From Pseudomonas sp. GCEP-101 (GTDB lineage Bacteria; Pseudomonadota; Gammaproteobacteria; Pseudomonadales; Pseudomonadaceae): a stretch of DNA of 64,000 bases. Each line of letters begins with the position of its first letter. The stretch's first letter is position 1. The notes under the pieces are model-generated. The model ran no database searches and had not been told where the DNA came from. It saw only the letters and a program-made list of their open reading frames with translations. Below are positions 1 through 8,771 of the stretch, one piece after another. The stretch covers positions 3,073,483 to 3,137,482 of the forward strand of contig NZ_CP104011.1 in NCBI RefSeq assembly GCF_025133575.1, in the 5' to 3' direction. The translations under genes were made by a program, and so were the position numbers.

Positions 1-3
1 AGC

Positions 4-1203
4 ATGAGCGACAGCGCATTTTCCCGGCGGATCGTGCAGAACCTGCTGGATACCGATTTCTACAAGCTGAGCATGATGCAGGCGGTGCTGCACAACTACC
101 CCAACGCGGAAGTGGAATGGGAGTTCCGCTGCCGCAACGAGGAAGACCTGCGCGCCTACCTGGACCCGCTGCGTGAGCAGATCGAGCGCCTGGCGGAGCT
201 GTCCTTCGCACCGCAGGACCTGGCGTTCCTGGAACGCATTCCGTTCTTCAAGCCGGACTTCATCCGCTTCCTCGGCCTGTTCCGCTTCAATCCCTGCTAC
301 GTGCAACTGGGCGTGGAGGACGACGAACTGTTCCTGCGTCTCAAAGGCCCGTGGTTGCACGTGATTCTCTTCGAGGTGCCGCTGCTGGCGAGCATCAGCG
401 AAGTGCGCAACCGCCACCGCCATCCGGGCACGACGCTGACGATGGTTCGCGAACGCCTGCAGGAGAAGTTCGACTGGCTGCGCCAGGAGGCCAGCGCCGA
501 GGAACTGGCCGGCTTCAAGATGGCCGATTTCGGCACCCGCCGGCGCTTCTCCTATCCGGTACAGGAAGCGGTGGTGCGCGACCTGCGCGATGGCTTCCCC
601 GGGCATTTCGTCGGCACCAGCAACGTGCACCTGGCCCGCGAACTGGGAGTGAAGCCGCTGGGCACCATGGCCCACGAGTGGCTGATGGCGCACCAGCAGC
701 TCGGGCCGCGGCTGATCGACAGCCAGGCCGCCGCCCTGGACGCCTGGGTTCGCGAATACCGCGGCCAGTTGGGCATCGCCCTGACCGACTGCATCACCAT
801 GGACGCCTTCCTGGCCGACTTCGACCTGTATTTCGCCAAGCTCTTCGATGGCTTGCGCCATGACTCGGGAGACCCGCTGGAATGGGCGGAAAAGGCCATC
901 GGGCACTACGAGCGCCTGGGCATCGACCCGCGGACCAAGACGCTGGTGTTCTCCGACGGTCTCAACCTGCCGCGCGCGCTGGAAATCTATCGCGCGCTGC
1001 GCGAGCGCATCGACGTCAGCTTCGGCATCGGCACCCACTTCACCTGCGATGTGCCGGGCGTGCAGCCGATGAACATCGTGCTGAAGATGACCGCCTGCAA
1101 CGGTCACCCGGTGGCGAAGATTTCCGACGCGCCGGGCAAGACGCAATGCAAGGACGAGAACTTCCTGCACTACCTCAAGCACGTGTTCAAAGTACCGGGT
1201 TAG
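4..1203 (+). CDS. pncB: Nicotinate phosphoribosyltransferase
   Basis: The enzyme joins nicotinate to PRPP, with ATP hydrolysis, to give nicotinate mononucleotide in the NAD salvage pathway of the cytoplasm. The 399-residue product has the usual PncB length (about 400). The N-terminal family signature around [15 protein letters not shown] (residues 14-28) is intact, as is FGTRRR near 176-181. The segment GTMAHEW carries His224, which corresponds to the histidine phosphorylated in the enterobacterial enzyme. The ATG at position 4 is the only sensible start, but its ribosome binding site lies outside the window. The next gene follows after about 80 bp on the same strand and is functionally unrelated. 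Confidence 0.96.
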   Translation: MSDSAFSRRIVQNLLDTDFYKLSMMQAVLHNYPNAEVEWEFRCRNEEDLRAYLDPLREQIERLAELSFAPQDLAFLERIPFFKPDFIRFLGLFRFNPCYVQLGVEDDELFLRLKGPWLHVILFEVPLLASISEVRNRHRHPGTTLTMVRERLQEKFDWLRQEASAEELAGFKMADFGTRRRFSYPVQEAVVRDLRDGFPGHFVGTSNVHLARELGVKPLGTMAHEWLMAHQQLGPRLIDSQAAALDAWVREYRGQLGIALTDCITMDAFLADFDLYFAKLFDGLRHDSGDPLEWAEKAIGHYERLGIDPRTKTLVFSDGLNLPRALEIYRALRERIDVSFGIGTHFTCDVPGVQPMNIVLKMTACNGHPVAKISDAPGKTQCKDENFLHYLKHVFKVPG

Positions 1204-1281
1204 CGGATTGCGCAGCGCAGCGGGACGCGCCACTCTAACGCGATGCGCGCATCGCGACAGGCCACCGAAGGGGAATCACGG

Positions 1282-2751
1282 ATGTCAGCCACGAACGAAC
1301 TCATCATTGGCGCAGGGCCCGACGGCCAGCCGGTCGGCCAGCCCTGGAAGCTCGCCAACCGCCACGGCCTGATCGCCGGCGCCACCGGCACCGGCAAGAC
1401 GGTGACCCTGCAACACCTGGCCGAGTCCTTCAGCGACGCCGGCATCGCGGTGTTCGCCGCAGACATCAAGGGCGACCTGTGCGGCATCGCCGCCGCCGGC
1501 AACCCGCAGGGCAAGGTGGCCGAGCGGATCGCCAGCATGCCCTGGCTGAACCACACGCCCAAGGCCTACCCGGTGAGCATCTGGGACGTCGCCGGCAAGA
1601 CCGGCCACCCGCTGCGCACCACGCTGACGGAGATGGGCCCGCTGCTGCTGTCCAACCTGCTGGAGCTGACCGAGAGCCAGCAGGCGGCGTTGTTCGCCGC
1701 GTTCAAGGTGGCCGACCGCGAGGGCCTGCTGCTGCTGGACATGAAGGACCTCAAGGCGCTGCTCAACCACTTCAAGGACCATCCGGACATCCTCGGCGAG
1801 GACCGTGCGCTGTTCACCGCCGCGTCCTCCCAGGCCCTGCTGCGGCGCCTGGCGCTGCTGGAACAGCAAGGCGCGGACGACTTCTTCGGCGAGCCGGCGC
1901 TGCAACTGGAAGACCTGCTGCGCCCCGAGGCCGACGGCCGTGGCCGCATCCACCTGCTCGATGCCAGCAAGCTGGTGCACGACGCGCCGAAGGTCTACGC
2001 GACCTTCCTGCTCTGGCTGCTGGCCGAACTGTTCGAGCAACTGCCTGAGCGCGGTGACGCGGACAAGCCCATCCTCGCGCTGTTCTTCGACGAAGCGCAC
2101 CTGATGTTCAACGGAACGCCCAAGGCCCTGCAGGATCGCCTGGAGCAGGTGGTGCGGCTGATCCGTTCCAAGGGCGTGGGGGTCTATTTCGTCACCCAGT
2201 CGCCCAGCGACCTGCCCGACGACGTACTGGCGCAGCTGGGCCTGCGCATCCAGCACGGCCTGCGCGCCTTCACCGCCAAGGAGCAGAAGTCCCTGCGCGC
2301 GGTGGCCGATGGTTTCCGCCCCAACCCGGCGTTCGATACGCTCAAGGTGCTCACCGAACTGGGCATCGGCGAAGCGCTGGTCGGCACGCTGGAAGAGAAG
2401 GGCACGCCGGCGATGGTCCAGCGCGTGGCGGTCGCGCCGCCGCAGTCGCGTATCGGCCCGCTGACCGATGCCGAGCGTGCCGACGTGATCCGCCGTTCGC
2501 CGTTGGCCGGCCGCTACGACCAGCCGATCGATCGCGAGTCCGCCTACGAGAAGCTGACCGGCCGCGCGGACGACAAGATGGTGCCAACCGAGCAGAAAGG
2601 AACCGATTTCGGCGGCATCGCCGGCGAGATTCTCGGCTCCCTGGCCAGCCAGGTGAGCAAGACCGTGGTGCGCCAGGCTGCCAACCAGATCGGCCGCGAG
2701 CTGGTGCGTGGGCTGATGGGAGCGCTGCTGGGCGGCAGCAAGCGGCGCTGA
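1282..2751 (+). CDS. HerA-like / DUF853 (YjgR) P-loop ATPase
   Basis: This is a predicted cytoplasmic ATPase of the HerA-FtsK superfamily, the family of E. coli YjgR; its cellular role is unknown. Walker A is GATGTGKT (residues 33-40) and Walker B is ALFFDEAH with Asp270-Glu271. A glutamine-containing sensor-like segment (FVTQSPSDLPDDVLAQLG) follows, as in other family members. The reading frame is open from 1243, but the ATG at 1282 has a purine-rich GAAGGGGAA element just upstream and starts directly at the conserved sequence, so I use it (489 residues). The C-terminal tail is rich in Gly/Ala/Arg. A bidirectional hairpin terminator lies about 120 bp downstream. Confidence 0.9.
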   Translation: MSATNELIIGAGPDGQPVGQPWKLANRHGLIAGATGTGKTVTLQHLAESFSDAGIAVFAADIKGDLCGIAAAGNPQGKVAERIASMPWLNHTPKAYPVSIWDVAGKTGHPLRTTLTEMGPLLLSNLLELTESQQAALFAAFKVADREGLLLLDMKDLKALLNHFKDHPDILGEDRALFTAASSQALLRRLALLEQQGADDFFGEPALQLEDLLRPEADGRGRIHLLDASKLVHDAPKVYATFLLWLLAELFEQLPERGDADKPILALFFDEAHLMFNGTPKALQDRLEQVVRLIRSKGVGVYFVTQSPSDLPDDVLAQLGLRIQHGLRAFTAKEQKSLRAVADGFRPNPAFDTLKVLTELGIGEALVGTLEEKGTPAMVQRVAVAPPQSRIGPLTDAERADVIRRSPLAGRYDQPIDRESAYEKLTGRADDKMVPTEQKGTDFGGIAGEILGSLASQVSKTVVRQAANQIGRELVRGLMGALLGGSKRR

Positions 2752-2764
2752 GGTTGGCATCGGT

Positions 2765-2790
2765 GGATAACCCGTTCCGGGTTATGCGCC
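2765..2790. repeat. Dispersed 26-bp repeat with ATAACCC/GGGTTAT palindrome
   Basis: A 26-bp stretch containing an inverted repeat (ATAACCC, 5-nt loop, GGGTTAT) and ending in GCGCC lies just after the ATPase gene. An exact second copy is at 52794-52819, inside the large repeat-rich spacer after the rcsB-like gene. Both copies lie next to REP palindromes. Its function is unknown; it may act as a weak hairpin. Confidence 0.75.
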
Positions 2791-2796
2791 GGTTTC

Positions 2797-2850
2797 CCCT
2801 GTAGGAGCGGGCCATGCCCGCGATCGCGAGCGTGGCTCGATCCTACAGGG
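2797..2850. repeat. REP palindrome
   Basis: This is a Pseudomonas-type repetitive extragenic palindrome. Its outer arms CCCTGTAGGA and TCCTACAGGG are complementary, with an internal GCGGGCCATGCCCGC hairpin. A closely related copy sits at the same relative place downstream of the second chemoreceptor gene (5099-5143). Confidence 0.85.
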
Positions 2851-2872
2851 GGCTGCGGCTTTGCTCGCAAAC

Positions 2873-2900
2873 AAAAAAGGCGCCCGAAGGCGCCTTTTTT
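2873..2900. terminator. Bidirectional intrinsic terminator
   Basis: A-tract, GGCGCC-CGAA-GGCGCC stem-loop, then T-tract, symmetrical on both strands. It can end transcription of the ATPase gene on the plus strand and the chemoreceptor on the minus strand. The same sequence recurs at 5168-5195. Confidence 0.93.
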
Positions 2901-2914
2901 CATGCCTGCCGCGA

Positions 2915-4804
2915 TCAGATGCGGAAGCTGTCCACCAGTTGGCGCAGGCGGCCGGCCTGGTTCTCCAGGTCGGCGCAGGCGCGCAGGGTGGCTTGCAGGT
3001 TCTCCACGCCTTCCTGGTTCAGTGTGTTGATCTCGGTGATGTCCATGTTCAGCGAGTCGACCACGGCGGTCTGCTCCTCGGTGGCGGTCGCCACCGACTG
3101 GTTCATCGAGTCGATCTCACCGATGCGGTGGGTGACGCTGGCCAGACGTTCGCCGGCGCGGTTGGCGATTTCCACGCTCTCCAGGCTGTAGCGCTGGCTT
3201 TCGGTCATGGTGTCCACGGCTTCGCGGGCGCCGATCTGCAATTCCTCGATCATCTTCTGGATCTGCTGGGCCGACTCCTGGGCGCGGTGCGCCAGGTTGC
3301 GCACCTCGTCCGCCACCACGGCGAAGCCACGGCCCGCTTCACCGGCGCGGGCGGCCTCGATGGCGGCGTTCAGGGCCAGCAGGTTGGTCTGCTCGGAAAT
3401 GCCCTTGATGACTTCCAGGATCTGCCCGATGTTCACCGTGCGGCTGTTCAGCGCTTCGATGTTGGCGCAGGCCGAGCTGATCTTGTCCGACAGCAGGTTC
3501 ATCGCGCTGATGGTCTGCTCCACCACCTGGCGCCCGTCGCCGGCCTGGTGCGAGGCATCGGTGGCGTGGTGCGAGGCGTCGGCGGCGTTGCGGGCGATCT
3601 CCTGGGCGGCGGCGCCGAGTTCGTTGATCGCCGCGGCCACGCTGTTGGTGCGGTTGGCCTGCTCGTCGGAGTTGCTCATGGACGAGTTGGAGGCGTTCAC
3701 CACCAGCTGCGAAACGTCGTGCAGCTGGCGCGCGGTGGAAGCGACTTCGCGGATGGATTCATGGATACGTTCGACGAAGCGGTTGAAGGCATTGCCCAGC
3801 ACGCCGAATTCGTCGTTGCTGGCGACCTTCAGGCGCTTGGTCAGGTCGCCTTCGCCCTGGGCGATGTCTTCCATGGCGCGGCCCATGGTGGTCAGCGGCT
3901 GCATCAGCACGCGGATCAGCATGCCCAGCAGGAGCAGGATGGCGACGATGGCGATCGCCGCGGCGACGATGGCCGAGGCGCGGAACTTGCTCAGCATGGA
4001 GTAGGCCGCGTCCTTGTCGATGGACAGGCCGATGTACCAGTTCACCGACGGCAGGCCCTTCACCTGGGTGAAGCTGAGGATACGCGTCTTGCCATTGAGC
4101 TCGGCCTCGCTGAAGCCGCCGCCGATCTTGGGCGTGTTCTGCGGGTAGACGTCCGCGAGGGTCTTCATGATCAGGTTCTTGTCCGGGTGGACGAGGATCT
4201 TGCCGTCGCCGCTGACCAGGAAGGCGTAGCCCATGCCGTTGAAGTCGAGCGAGTTGATGATCTGCACCAGGGTCTGCAGGCCAAGGTCGCCGCCGACCAC
4301 GCCGAGGGTCTTGCCGCCGGCGCGGGCCGGGGTGGCGACGGTCATGATCAGTTGCTGGGTGGCCGCGTCGATGTAGGGCTCGGTCAGCGTGGTGCCGCCG
4401 GCGGCCACGGCATCCTTGTACCAGGGGCGGGTGCGCGGGTCGTAACCGTCAGGCATGGCGCTGTTGGGGCGCATGGTGAAGGTGCCGTCTTCCTGGCCCA
4501 GGTAGGCGAAGTTGAAGGTCTTGCGCAGGCTGTCCTGCTCCAGCAGGCCGGTCATGTGCTCGGCGGAGCTGTCGCGAGCCAGGGTCTGGGCGGTGCTTTC
4601 GATCAGCAGCAGCCGGCCACTCAGCCAGTTCTGGATGTTGCTGGCGGTGACGTCACCCATCTCCCGCAGGTAGCTCTCCAGGTCCTCGCGGATCGCATTG
4701 CGCTGTAAATAGTCGTTGTAGGCGGTGAACAGGGCGAATGCCGAGAAAACCACAAGAGAAGCGGCCAGGAGAATCTTATGGCTGAATTTCAGGCTCTTGA
4801 TCAT
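2915..4804 (-). CDS. Methyl-accepting chemotaxis protein, PctA/PctB-like amino-acid receptor
   Basis: This inner-membrane chemoreceptor should bind amino acids in the periplasm and signal to CheA/CheW. The order is TM1 (about residues 10-30), a dCache ligand domain (33-275), TM2 (281-303), HAMP, and a cytoplasmic methyl-accepting domain to residue 629. The length equals that of PctA/PctB as I recall them. All six residues of the dCache amino-acid motif are present at the PctA numbering: Tyr121, Arg126, Trp128, Tyr129, Tyr144 and Asp173. The frame is open to 4996, but the ATG at 4804 begins the conserved MIKSLKFSHK and gives the family length. The signalling half and the downstream terminator are nearly identical in DNA to those of the next gene. 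I leave the symbol blank because PctA and PctB cannot be told apart here. Confidence 0.93.
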   Translation of the reverse strand: MIKSLKFSHKILLAASLVVFSAFALFTAYNDYLQRNAIREDLESYLREMGDVTASNIQNWLSGRLLLIESTAQTLARDSSAEHMTGLLEQDSLRKTFNFAYLGQEDGTFTMRPNSAMPDGYDPRTRPWYKDAVAAGGTTLTEPYIDAATQQLIMTVATPARAGGKTLGVVGGDLGLQTLVQIINSLDFNGMGYAFLVSGDGKILVHPDKNLIMKTLADVYPQNTPKIGGGFSEAELNGKTRILSFTQVKGLPSVNWYIGLSIDKDAAYSMLSKFRASAIVAAAIAIVAILLLLGMLIRVLMQPLTTMGRAMEDIAQGEGDLTKRLKVASNDEFGVLGNAFNRFVERIHESIREVASTARQLHDVSQLVVNASNSSMSNSDEQANRTNSVAAAINELGAAAQEIARNAADASHHATDASHQAGDGRQVVEQTISAMNLLSDKISSACANIEALNSRTVNIGQILEVIKGISEQTNLLALNAAIEAARAGEAGRGFAVVADEVRNLAHRAQESAQQIQKMIEELQIGAREAVDTMTESQRYSLESVEIANRAGERLASVTHRIGEIDSMNQSVATATEEQTAVVDSLNMDITEINTLNQEGVENLQATLRACADLENQAGRLRQLVDSFRI

Positions 4805-5098
4805 GCTGCGTCGAGTCCGGAAGTAAGGGGATGCCTGAGCGGCGTTGGTCCGGGCGACAGATCCGGTGTCGCCGCAGAACGCCCGTTCCCGTGGTGTGAA
4901 ACGGGCGGCGCCGGCGCGGCGGATAGCCGTGCGGGCGGGGCCGGAACTCCCATGTCCCGGCGGTGACGAGAGGCCCGGTTTGTTGGTTGGTATCAAAGGC
5001 CTTCACCCTTGATTTCGGCGCGCCCGAGGGAAGCTTTAGGAAGTCGGACGAACGGTAGGGGTGCCGATGTGGCGGGTGTTCCAGCGGTGTTTGCCGGG

Positions 5099-5143
5099 GG
5101 AGCGGGCCATGCCCGCGATCGCGAGCGTGGCTCGCTCCTACAG
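5099..5143. repeat. REP palindrome, second copy
   Basis: It carries the same GCGGGCCATGCCCGC core and GTAGGA-type arm as the element at 2797-2850, differing at a few positions. Together with the terminator it forms the downstream part of the block duplicated behind both chemoreceptor genes. Confidence 0.83.
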
Positions 5144-5167
5144 AGGGCTGCGGCTTTGCTCGCGAAC

Positions 5168-5195
5168 AAAAAAGGCGCCCGAAGGCGCCTTTTTT
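5168..5195. terminator. Bidirectional intrinsic terminator
   Basis: A-tract, GGCGCC-CGAA-GGCGCC stem-loop and T-tract, identical to 2873-2900. It lies 14 bp beyond the stop codon of the second chemoreceptor (minus strand). Confidence 0.92.
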
Positions 5196-5209
5196 CATGC
5201 CTGCCGCGA

Positions 5210-7105
5210 TCAGATGCGGAAGCTGTCCACCAGCTGGCGCAGGCGGCCGGCCTGGTTCTCCAGGTCGGCGCAGGCGCGCAGGGTCGCCTGCAGGTTCTCC
5301 ACGCCCTCCTGGTTCAGCGTGTTGATCTCGGTGATGTCCATGTTCAGCGAGTCGACCACGGCGGTCTGCTCCTCGGTGGCGGTCGCCACCGACTGGTTCA
5401 TCGAGTCGATCTCGCCGATGCGGTGGGTGACGCTGGCCAGGCGCTCGCCGGCGCGGTTGGCGATCTCCACGCTTTCCAGGCTGTAGCGCTGGCTCTCGGT
5501 CATGGTGTCCACGGCTTCGCGGGCGCCGACCTGCAACTCCTCGATCATCTTCTGGATTTCCTGGGCGGACTCCTGGGCGCGGTGCGCCAGGTTGCGCACT
5601 TCGTCCGCCACCACGGCGAAGCCACGGCCGGCTTCACCGGCGCGGGCGGCCTCGATGGCGGCGTTCAGGGCCAGCAGGTTGGTCTGCTCGGAGATGCCCT
5701 TGATGACTTCCAGGATCTGCCCGATGTTCACCGTGCGGCTGTTCAGCGACTCGATGTTGGCGCAGGCCGAGCTGATCTTGTCCGACAGCAGGTTCATCGC
5801 GCTGATGGTCTGCTCCACCACCTGGCGGCCGTCGGCGGACTGGTGGCTGGCATCGGTGGCATGGTGCGAGGCGTCGGCGGCGTTGCGGGCGATTTCCTGG
5901 GCGGCGGCGCCCAGTTCGTTGATCGCCGCGGCCACGCTGTTGGTGCGGTTGGCCTGCTCGTCGGAGTTGCTCATCGAGGAGTTGGAGGCGTTGACCACCA
6001 GCTGCGAAACGTCGTGCAGCTGGCGCGCGGTGGAAGCGACTTCGCGGATGGATTCATGGATACGCTCGACGAAGCGGTTGAAGGCGTTGGCCAGCACGCC
6101 GAATTCATCGTTGCTGGCGACGTTCAGGCGCTTGGTCAGGTCGCCTTCGCCCTGGGCGATGTCCTGCATGGCGCGGCCCATGTCGGTCAGCGGAGCCATC
6201 AGCACGCGGATCAGCATGCCCAGCAGGAACAGGATGGCAACGATGGCGATGACCGTGGCGATGATCGCGGTGTTGCGGAAGTCGCTGAGCATGGCGTAGG
6301 CGGAGTCCTTGTTGAGCACCAGCGCGACGTACCAGGTCACACCTGGCAGGCCCTTCACCGGCGTCATGGAGACCAGTTGGTCCTCGCCATTGACGCTGAC
6401 TTCCTGCACGCCCGGCTGCACCTTGGGCGCACCTTGCGGGTAGACCTCGGCGAGGCTCTTGAAGATCAGGCTGCTGTCGGGGTGCAGCAGAATCTTGCCG
6501 GCGTCGCTGACCAGGAAGGCGTAGCCGTCGCCGTCGAATTTCAGCGAGTTGATGATCGCGGTGATGGTTTCCAGCTTCATGTCGCCGGCGGCCACGCCGA
6601 CCAGTTGGCCGTTGCGCATCACCGGCATGGACATGGCGAGAATCTGCTCGTTGGTGCCGGCATCGAGGAAGGGCTCGGTGACGATCAGCCGGCCGGCGGC
6701 CACGGCGTCCTTGTACCAGCCGCGGGTGCGCGGGTCGTAGCCGTCGGGCATCGGCGCGTAGGGGCGCATGGTGAACACGCCGCTGGCGGCTTCGCCCAGG
6801 TACACCGATTCAAAGTTCTTCTGGAACACCTGCTGCTCCAGCACATGCTGGATGCGCTCGGGCGTCGGCTCGCCATCGGCCAGTTGTGCAGCTTCGGCTT
6901 CCACCAGCTGGATGCGGCCTTCCAGCCAGCTCTGGATATTGCTGGCGGTCAGGCTGCCCACCTCGGAGAGGTAGGATTCGGTGTCGGAATGGATTGCCTC
7001 GCGCTGGCGGAAATCGTTGAAGACGATGAAACAGGCGAAGGCAAAGGTGACCACCAGGGAGGCGGCCAGGAGAATCTTCCTGGAGAAGGACAGCGAATGA
7101 AGCAT
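5210..7105 (-). CDS. Methyl-accepting chemotaxis protein, PctC-like
   Basis: This 631-residue dCache chemoreceptor has TM1 near residues 11-31, a periplasmic sensor, TM2 near 283-305, a HAMP domain and a methyl-accepting domain. It lies next to flp, where PAO1 has pctC (GABA/amino-acid receptor), and its length fits PctC. The amino-acid motif reads Tyr123, Arg128, Trp130, Tyr131, Phe146 and Asp175, so the fifth position is Phe where the neighbouring receptor has Tyr144. The two sensor domains differ clearly in sequence while the cytoplasmic halves are almost the same. The start at 7105 (MLHSLSFSRK) aligns with the neighbour; an earlier ATG would add seven residues. Confidence 0.92.
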   Translation of the reverse strand: MLHSLSFSRKILLAASLVVTFAFACFIVFNDFRQREAIHSDTESYLSEVGSLTASNIQSWLEGRIQLVEAEAAQLADGEPTPERIQHVLEQQVFQKNFESVYLGEAASGVFTMRPYAPMPDGYDPRTRGWYKDAVAAGRLIVTEPFLDAGTNEQILAMSMPVMRNGQLVGVAAGDMKLETITAIINSLKFDGDGYAFLVSDAGKILLHPDSSLIFKSLAEVYPQGAPKVQPGVQEVSVNGEDQLVSMTPVKGLPGVTWYVALVLNKDSAYAMLSDFRNTAIIATVIAIVAILFLLGMLIRVLMAPLTDMGRAMQDIAQGEGDLTKRLNVASNDEFGVLANAFNRFVERIHESIREVASTARQLHDVSQLVVNASNSSMSNSDEQANRTNSVAAAINELGAAAQEIARNAADASHHATDASHQSADGRQVVEQTISAMNLLSDKISSACANIESLNSRTVNIGQILEVIKGISEQTNLLALNAAIEAARAGEAGRGFAVVADEVRNLAHRAQESAQEIQKMIEELQVGAREAVDTMTESQRYSLESVEIANRAGERLASVTHRIGEIDSMNQSVATATEEQTAVVDSLNMDITEINTLNQEGVENLQATLRACADLENQAGRLRQLVDSFRI

Positions 7106-7181
7106 GGGTAAAGCATCCTGCTGCAAAACGGGTTTGAGCAGGCAGTATCGGCAGGGGAGGGCGAAGCTTTAGAAAAACTTT

Positions 7182-7222
7182 AGAAAATAAAATAGCTAGT
7201 TCCCGCGCCCGGCGCGGGAACT
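7182..7222 (-). terminator. Intrinsic terminator after flp
   Basis: Read on the minus strand, an 11-bp GC-rich stem (GTTCCCGCGCC/GGCGCGGGAAC) is followed by a T-rich run. It lies about 40 bp past the flp stop and would isolate the abundant pilin message from the chemoreceptor gene downstream. Confidence 0.87.
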
Positions 7223-7264
7223 ATTTATCCGGAAGTACTGAAGCAATCAGTTCTGGAATATATC

Positions 7265-7471
7265 TTATTTCGCTTTGGCAACTTCGGTCTTGATGTTGTC
7301 CATGATGTTGCCGAGATCGGTTCCGATCAGCGCGGCCGCACTGATAACGACTACCGAGATCAAACCTGCAATTACCGCATATTCAATCGCCGTTGCCCCT
7401 TCCTTGTCGGCCATGAATGCCTTGGCCTTGCAATACAGTTTCAGGGACAGGTTTTTTATTGTCAGATCCAT
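7265..7471 (-). CDS. flp: Type IVb pilin Flp
   Basis: This is the major pilin subunit of the Tad pilus, 68 residues as a prepilin. It has a short leader ending in Lys-Glu-Gly, then ATAIEYAVIAGLI, the Flp signature with Glu5-Tyr6 after the processing glycine, and a single hydrophobic helix. Cleavage by the prepilin peptidase FppA (18207-18686) is expected between Gly and Ala. The ATG at 7471 has a GGGAG site upstream; an in-frame start at 7495 has none. The gene is divergent from the rcpC operon, as in P. aeruginosa, and carries its own terminator. Confidence 0.95.
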   Translation of the reverse strand: MDLTIKNLSLKLYCKAKAFMADKEGATAIEYAVIAGLISVVVISAAALIGTDLGNIMDNIKTEVAKAK

Positions 7472-7835
7472 CGCGAGAGCTCCCTCGAATACCACCGGGG
7501 CGGCGCCCCGACTTCATCGTCAGGCTAGGCGTCGTATGGCCGAATGCAATTGTTCAAATAGCACTAATACCAAAGTAATAGTCATGGCGAAGTAGAACCA
7601 ACTGAGGATTGGAAATTTAATCCGCGTGGTTGACGCTCTAAACACAGCTACTAGATTCAGCTTTGGAACAAGTAAAAGCTGATTATGAGGAATGGTTATT
7701 ATCCTAATTCCTAGCCTGGCCGAAACAACAATAAAGGTCTGAAGGACGCGCACTGGCGATGCCGCTGCCGGCACTTCTTACGACAAGGCCGTGGACCCTT
7801 GGTCCGCATTCCCGACATTGCCCAAGGATGTGGTC
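7472..7835. promoter_or_regulatory. Divergent flp / rcpC regulatory region, locally AT-rich
   Basis: This 364-bp gap contains no credible gene. About 7540-7740 is much richer in A/T than the surrounding genes. It must hold the flp promoter (minus strand) and the rcpCA-tad promoter (plus strand). In P. aeruginosa the response regulator PprB activates this intergenic region; a PprB site is inferred here, not identified. Confidence 0.6.
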
Positions 7836-8756
7836 ATGAATAGCAAGGTGCTGATGGTATTCGCCGGGCTGTTGCTGGTGTGCGCCGGTGTAGTGGGGTA
7901 TCTGGGGTTGCAGGTGGGCAAGCCGGCCGCGCCGATTGCCGGTGTGGTGCAGGAGGCGGCGCCCGCCGCGATGGCCGAAGCCGATAAGCTGCAACGTACC
8001 GCCGTGGTGGTGGCGGCCCGCGATTTGCCGGCCCTGACGGTGATCGGCAAGGACGACGTCAGCGTGGAGATGCTGCGTACCGCGCCCGCCGGCAGCTTTC
8101 CCAAACCAGAGGTGGTCATCGGCCAGCGTGTCTGGGTCGCGGTCCCGGCGGGCAATATTCTCACGTCCGCCATTACCGAACCGGGCGGCCCCCTGGCCCG
8201 CACCATCCGCCCGGACGAGCGCGCCATGGCGATCGCTGTCGACGACGTCATCGGCGGTGGCGGCTTCGTACTGCCGGGTGACTATGTCGACGTCATGCTC
8301 TTCGTCCAGGACCAGCAGAGCACCGAGCGCAGCCTCAGCGCCCAGGTAGTGCTGCCCGGTGTACGGGTGCTGACCTACGGCGAGCAGATCGCCGTGTCCA
8401 GCGATGGCCAGGCGCGCACCGCCGGCGACCCCAAGGACAAGACGCCCAAGCCGCCGCGCACCGCCGTGTTGGCCGTGCCGGCCGAAGCCGCCTCGCGCCT
8501 GATGCTGGCCAGCCAGGCCGGCTCTTTGCGCCTGGCCGTGCGCAGCAAGGACGAGAACCTCTACGAGAAGGAGCAGCAGGGCCGCTACCTCCAGGCCTCG
8601 CTCGGCAATCCTTCCAGCGCGCCGATCACCCTCGAGCAACTGATCGGCAAGCCGCGCCCGGCAGCGGCTCCCGCCGTCCGCCAGGTTTCCGCCCCGCAGG
8701 TCGACGCCGGCGTGGTGGTCTACCGCGGCACCGCCGTCACCCGTGAAGCACATTGA
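7836..8756 (+). CDS. rcpC: Flp pilus assembly protein RcpC/CpaB
   Basis: This periplasmic/outer-membrane accessory protein of the Tad secretion channel has 306 residues. It has an N-terminal hydrophobic anchor (residues 4-26), a SAF domain (about 52-118, starting RTAVVVAARDLPALTVI) and the RcpC/CpaB domain (about 120-230, including AIAVDDVIGGGGFVLPGDYVD). The ATG at 7836 has AAGGA seven bases upstream; the in-frame ATG at 7791 lacks a site and would add a non-signal extension. It is the first gene of the rcpCA-tadZABCD-tadG operon, with rcpA 15 bp downstream. Confidence 0.94.
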   Translation: MNSKVLMVFAGLLLVCAGVVGYLGLQVGKPAAPIAGVVQEAAPAAMAEADKLQRTAVVVAARDLPALTVIGKDDVSVEMLRTAPAGSFPKPEVVIGQRVWVAVPAGNILTSAITEPGGPLARTIRPDERAMAIAVDDVIGGGGFVLPGDYVDVMLFVQDQQSTERSLSAQVVLPGVRVLTYGEQIAVSSDGQARTAGDPKDKTPKPPRTAVLAVPAEAASRLMLASQAGSLRLAVRSKDENLYEKEQQGRYLQASLGNPSSAPITLEQLIGKPRPAAAPAVRQVSAPQVDAGVVVYRGTAVTREAH

Positions 8757-8771
8757 GCAAGGAGTGCATCG

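Larger units (their letters stand above)
4805..5209. other. Spacer between the two chemoreceptor genes
   Basis: This 405-bp gap holds the upstream region of the first receptor gene, then a REP palindrome (5099-5143) and the terminator of the second receptor gene (5168-5195). The open frames crossing it are shadows. In PAO1 I recall an additional small gene (PA4308) between pctC and pctA; nothing like it is visible here. Confidence 0.7.

Noticed and set aside
2861..4708. Plus-strand frame of 615 codons opposite the first chemoreceptor (and its twin at 5009-7111)
   Set aside because: It crosses a terminator, is repeated because the receptor is duplicated, and is a GC-driven shadow of the receptor coding strand.
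7754..7768. GG-N10-GC sigma-54-like spacing upstream of rcpC
   Set aside because: TGGCGA/CTGC is a poor match to TGGCAC/TTGC and such spacing arises often by chance in GC-rich DNA; Tad operons here are expected to depend on PprB.
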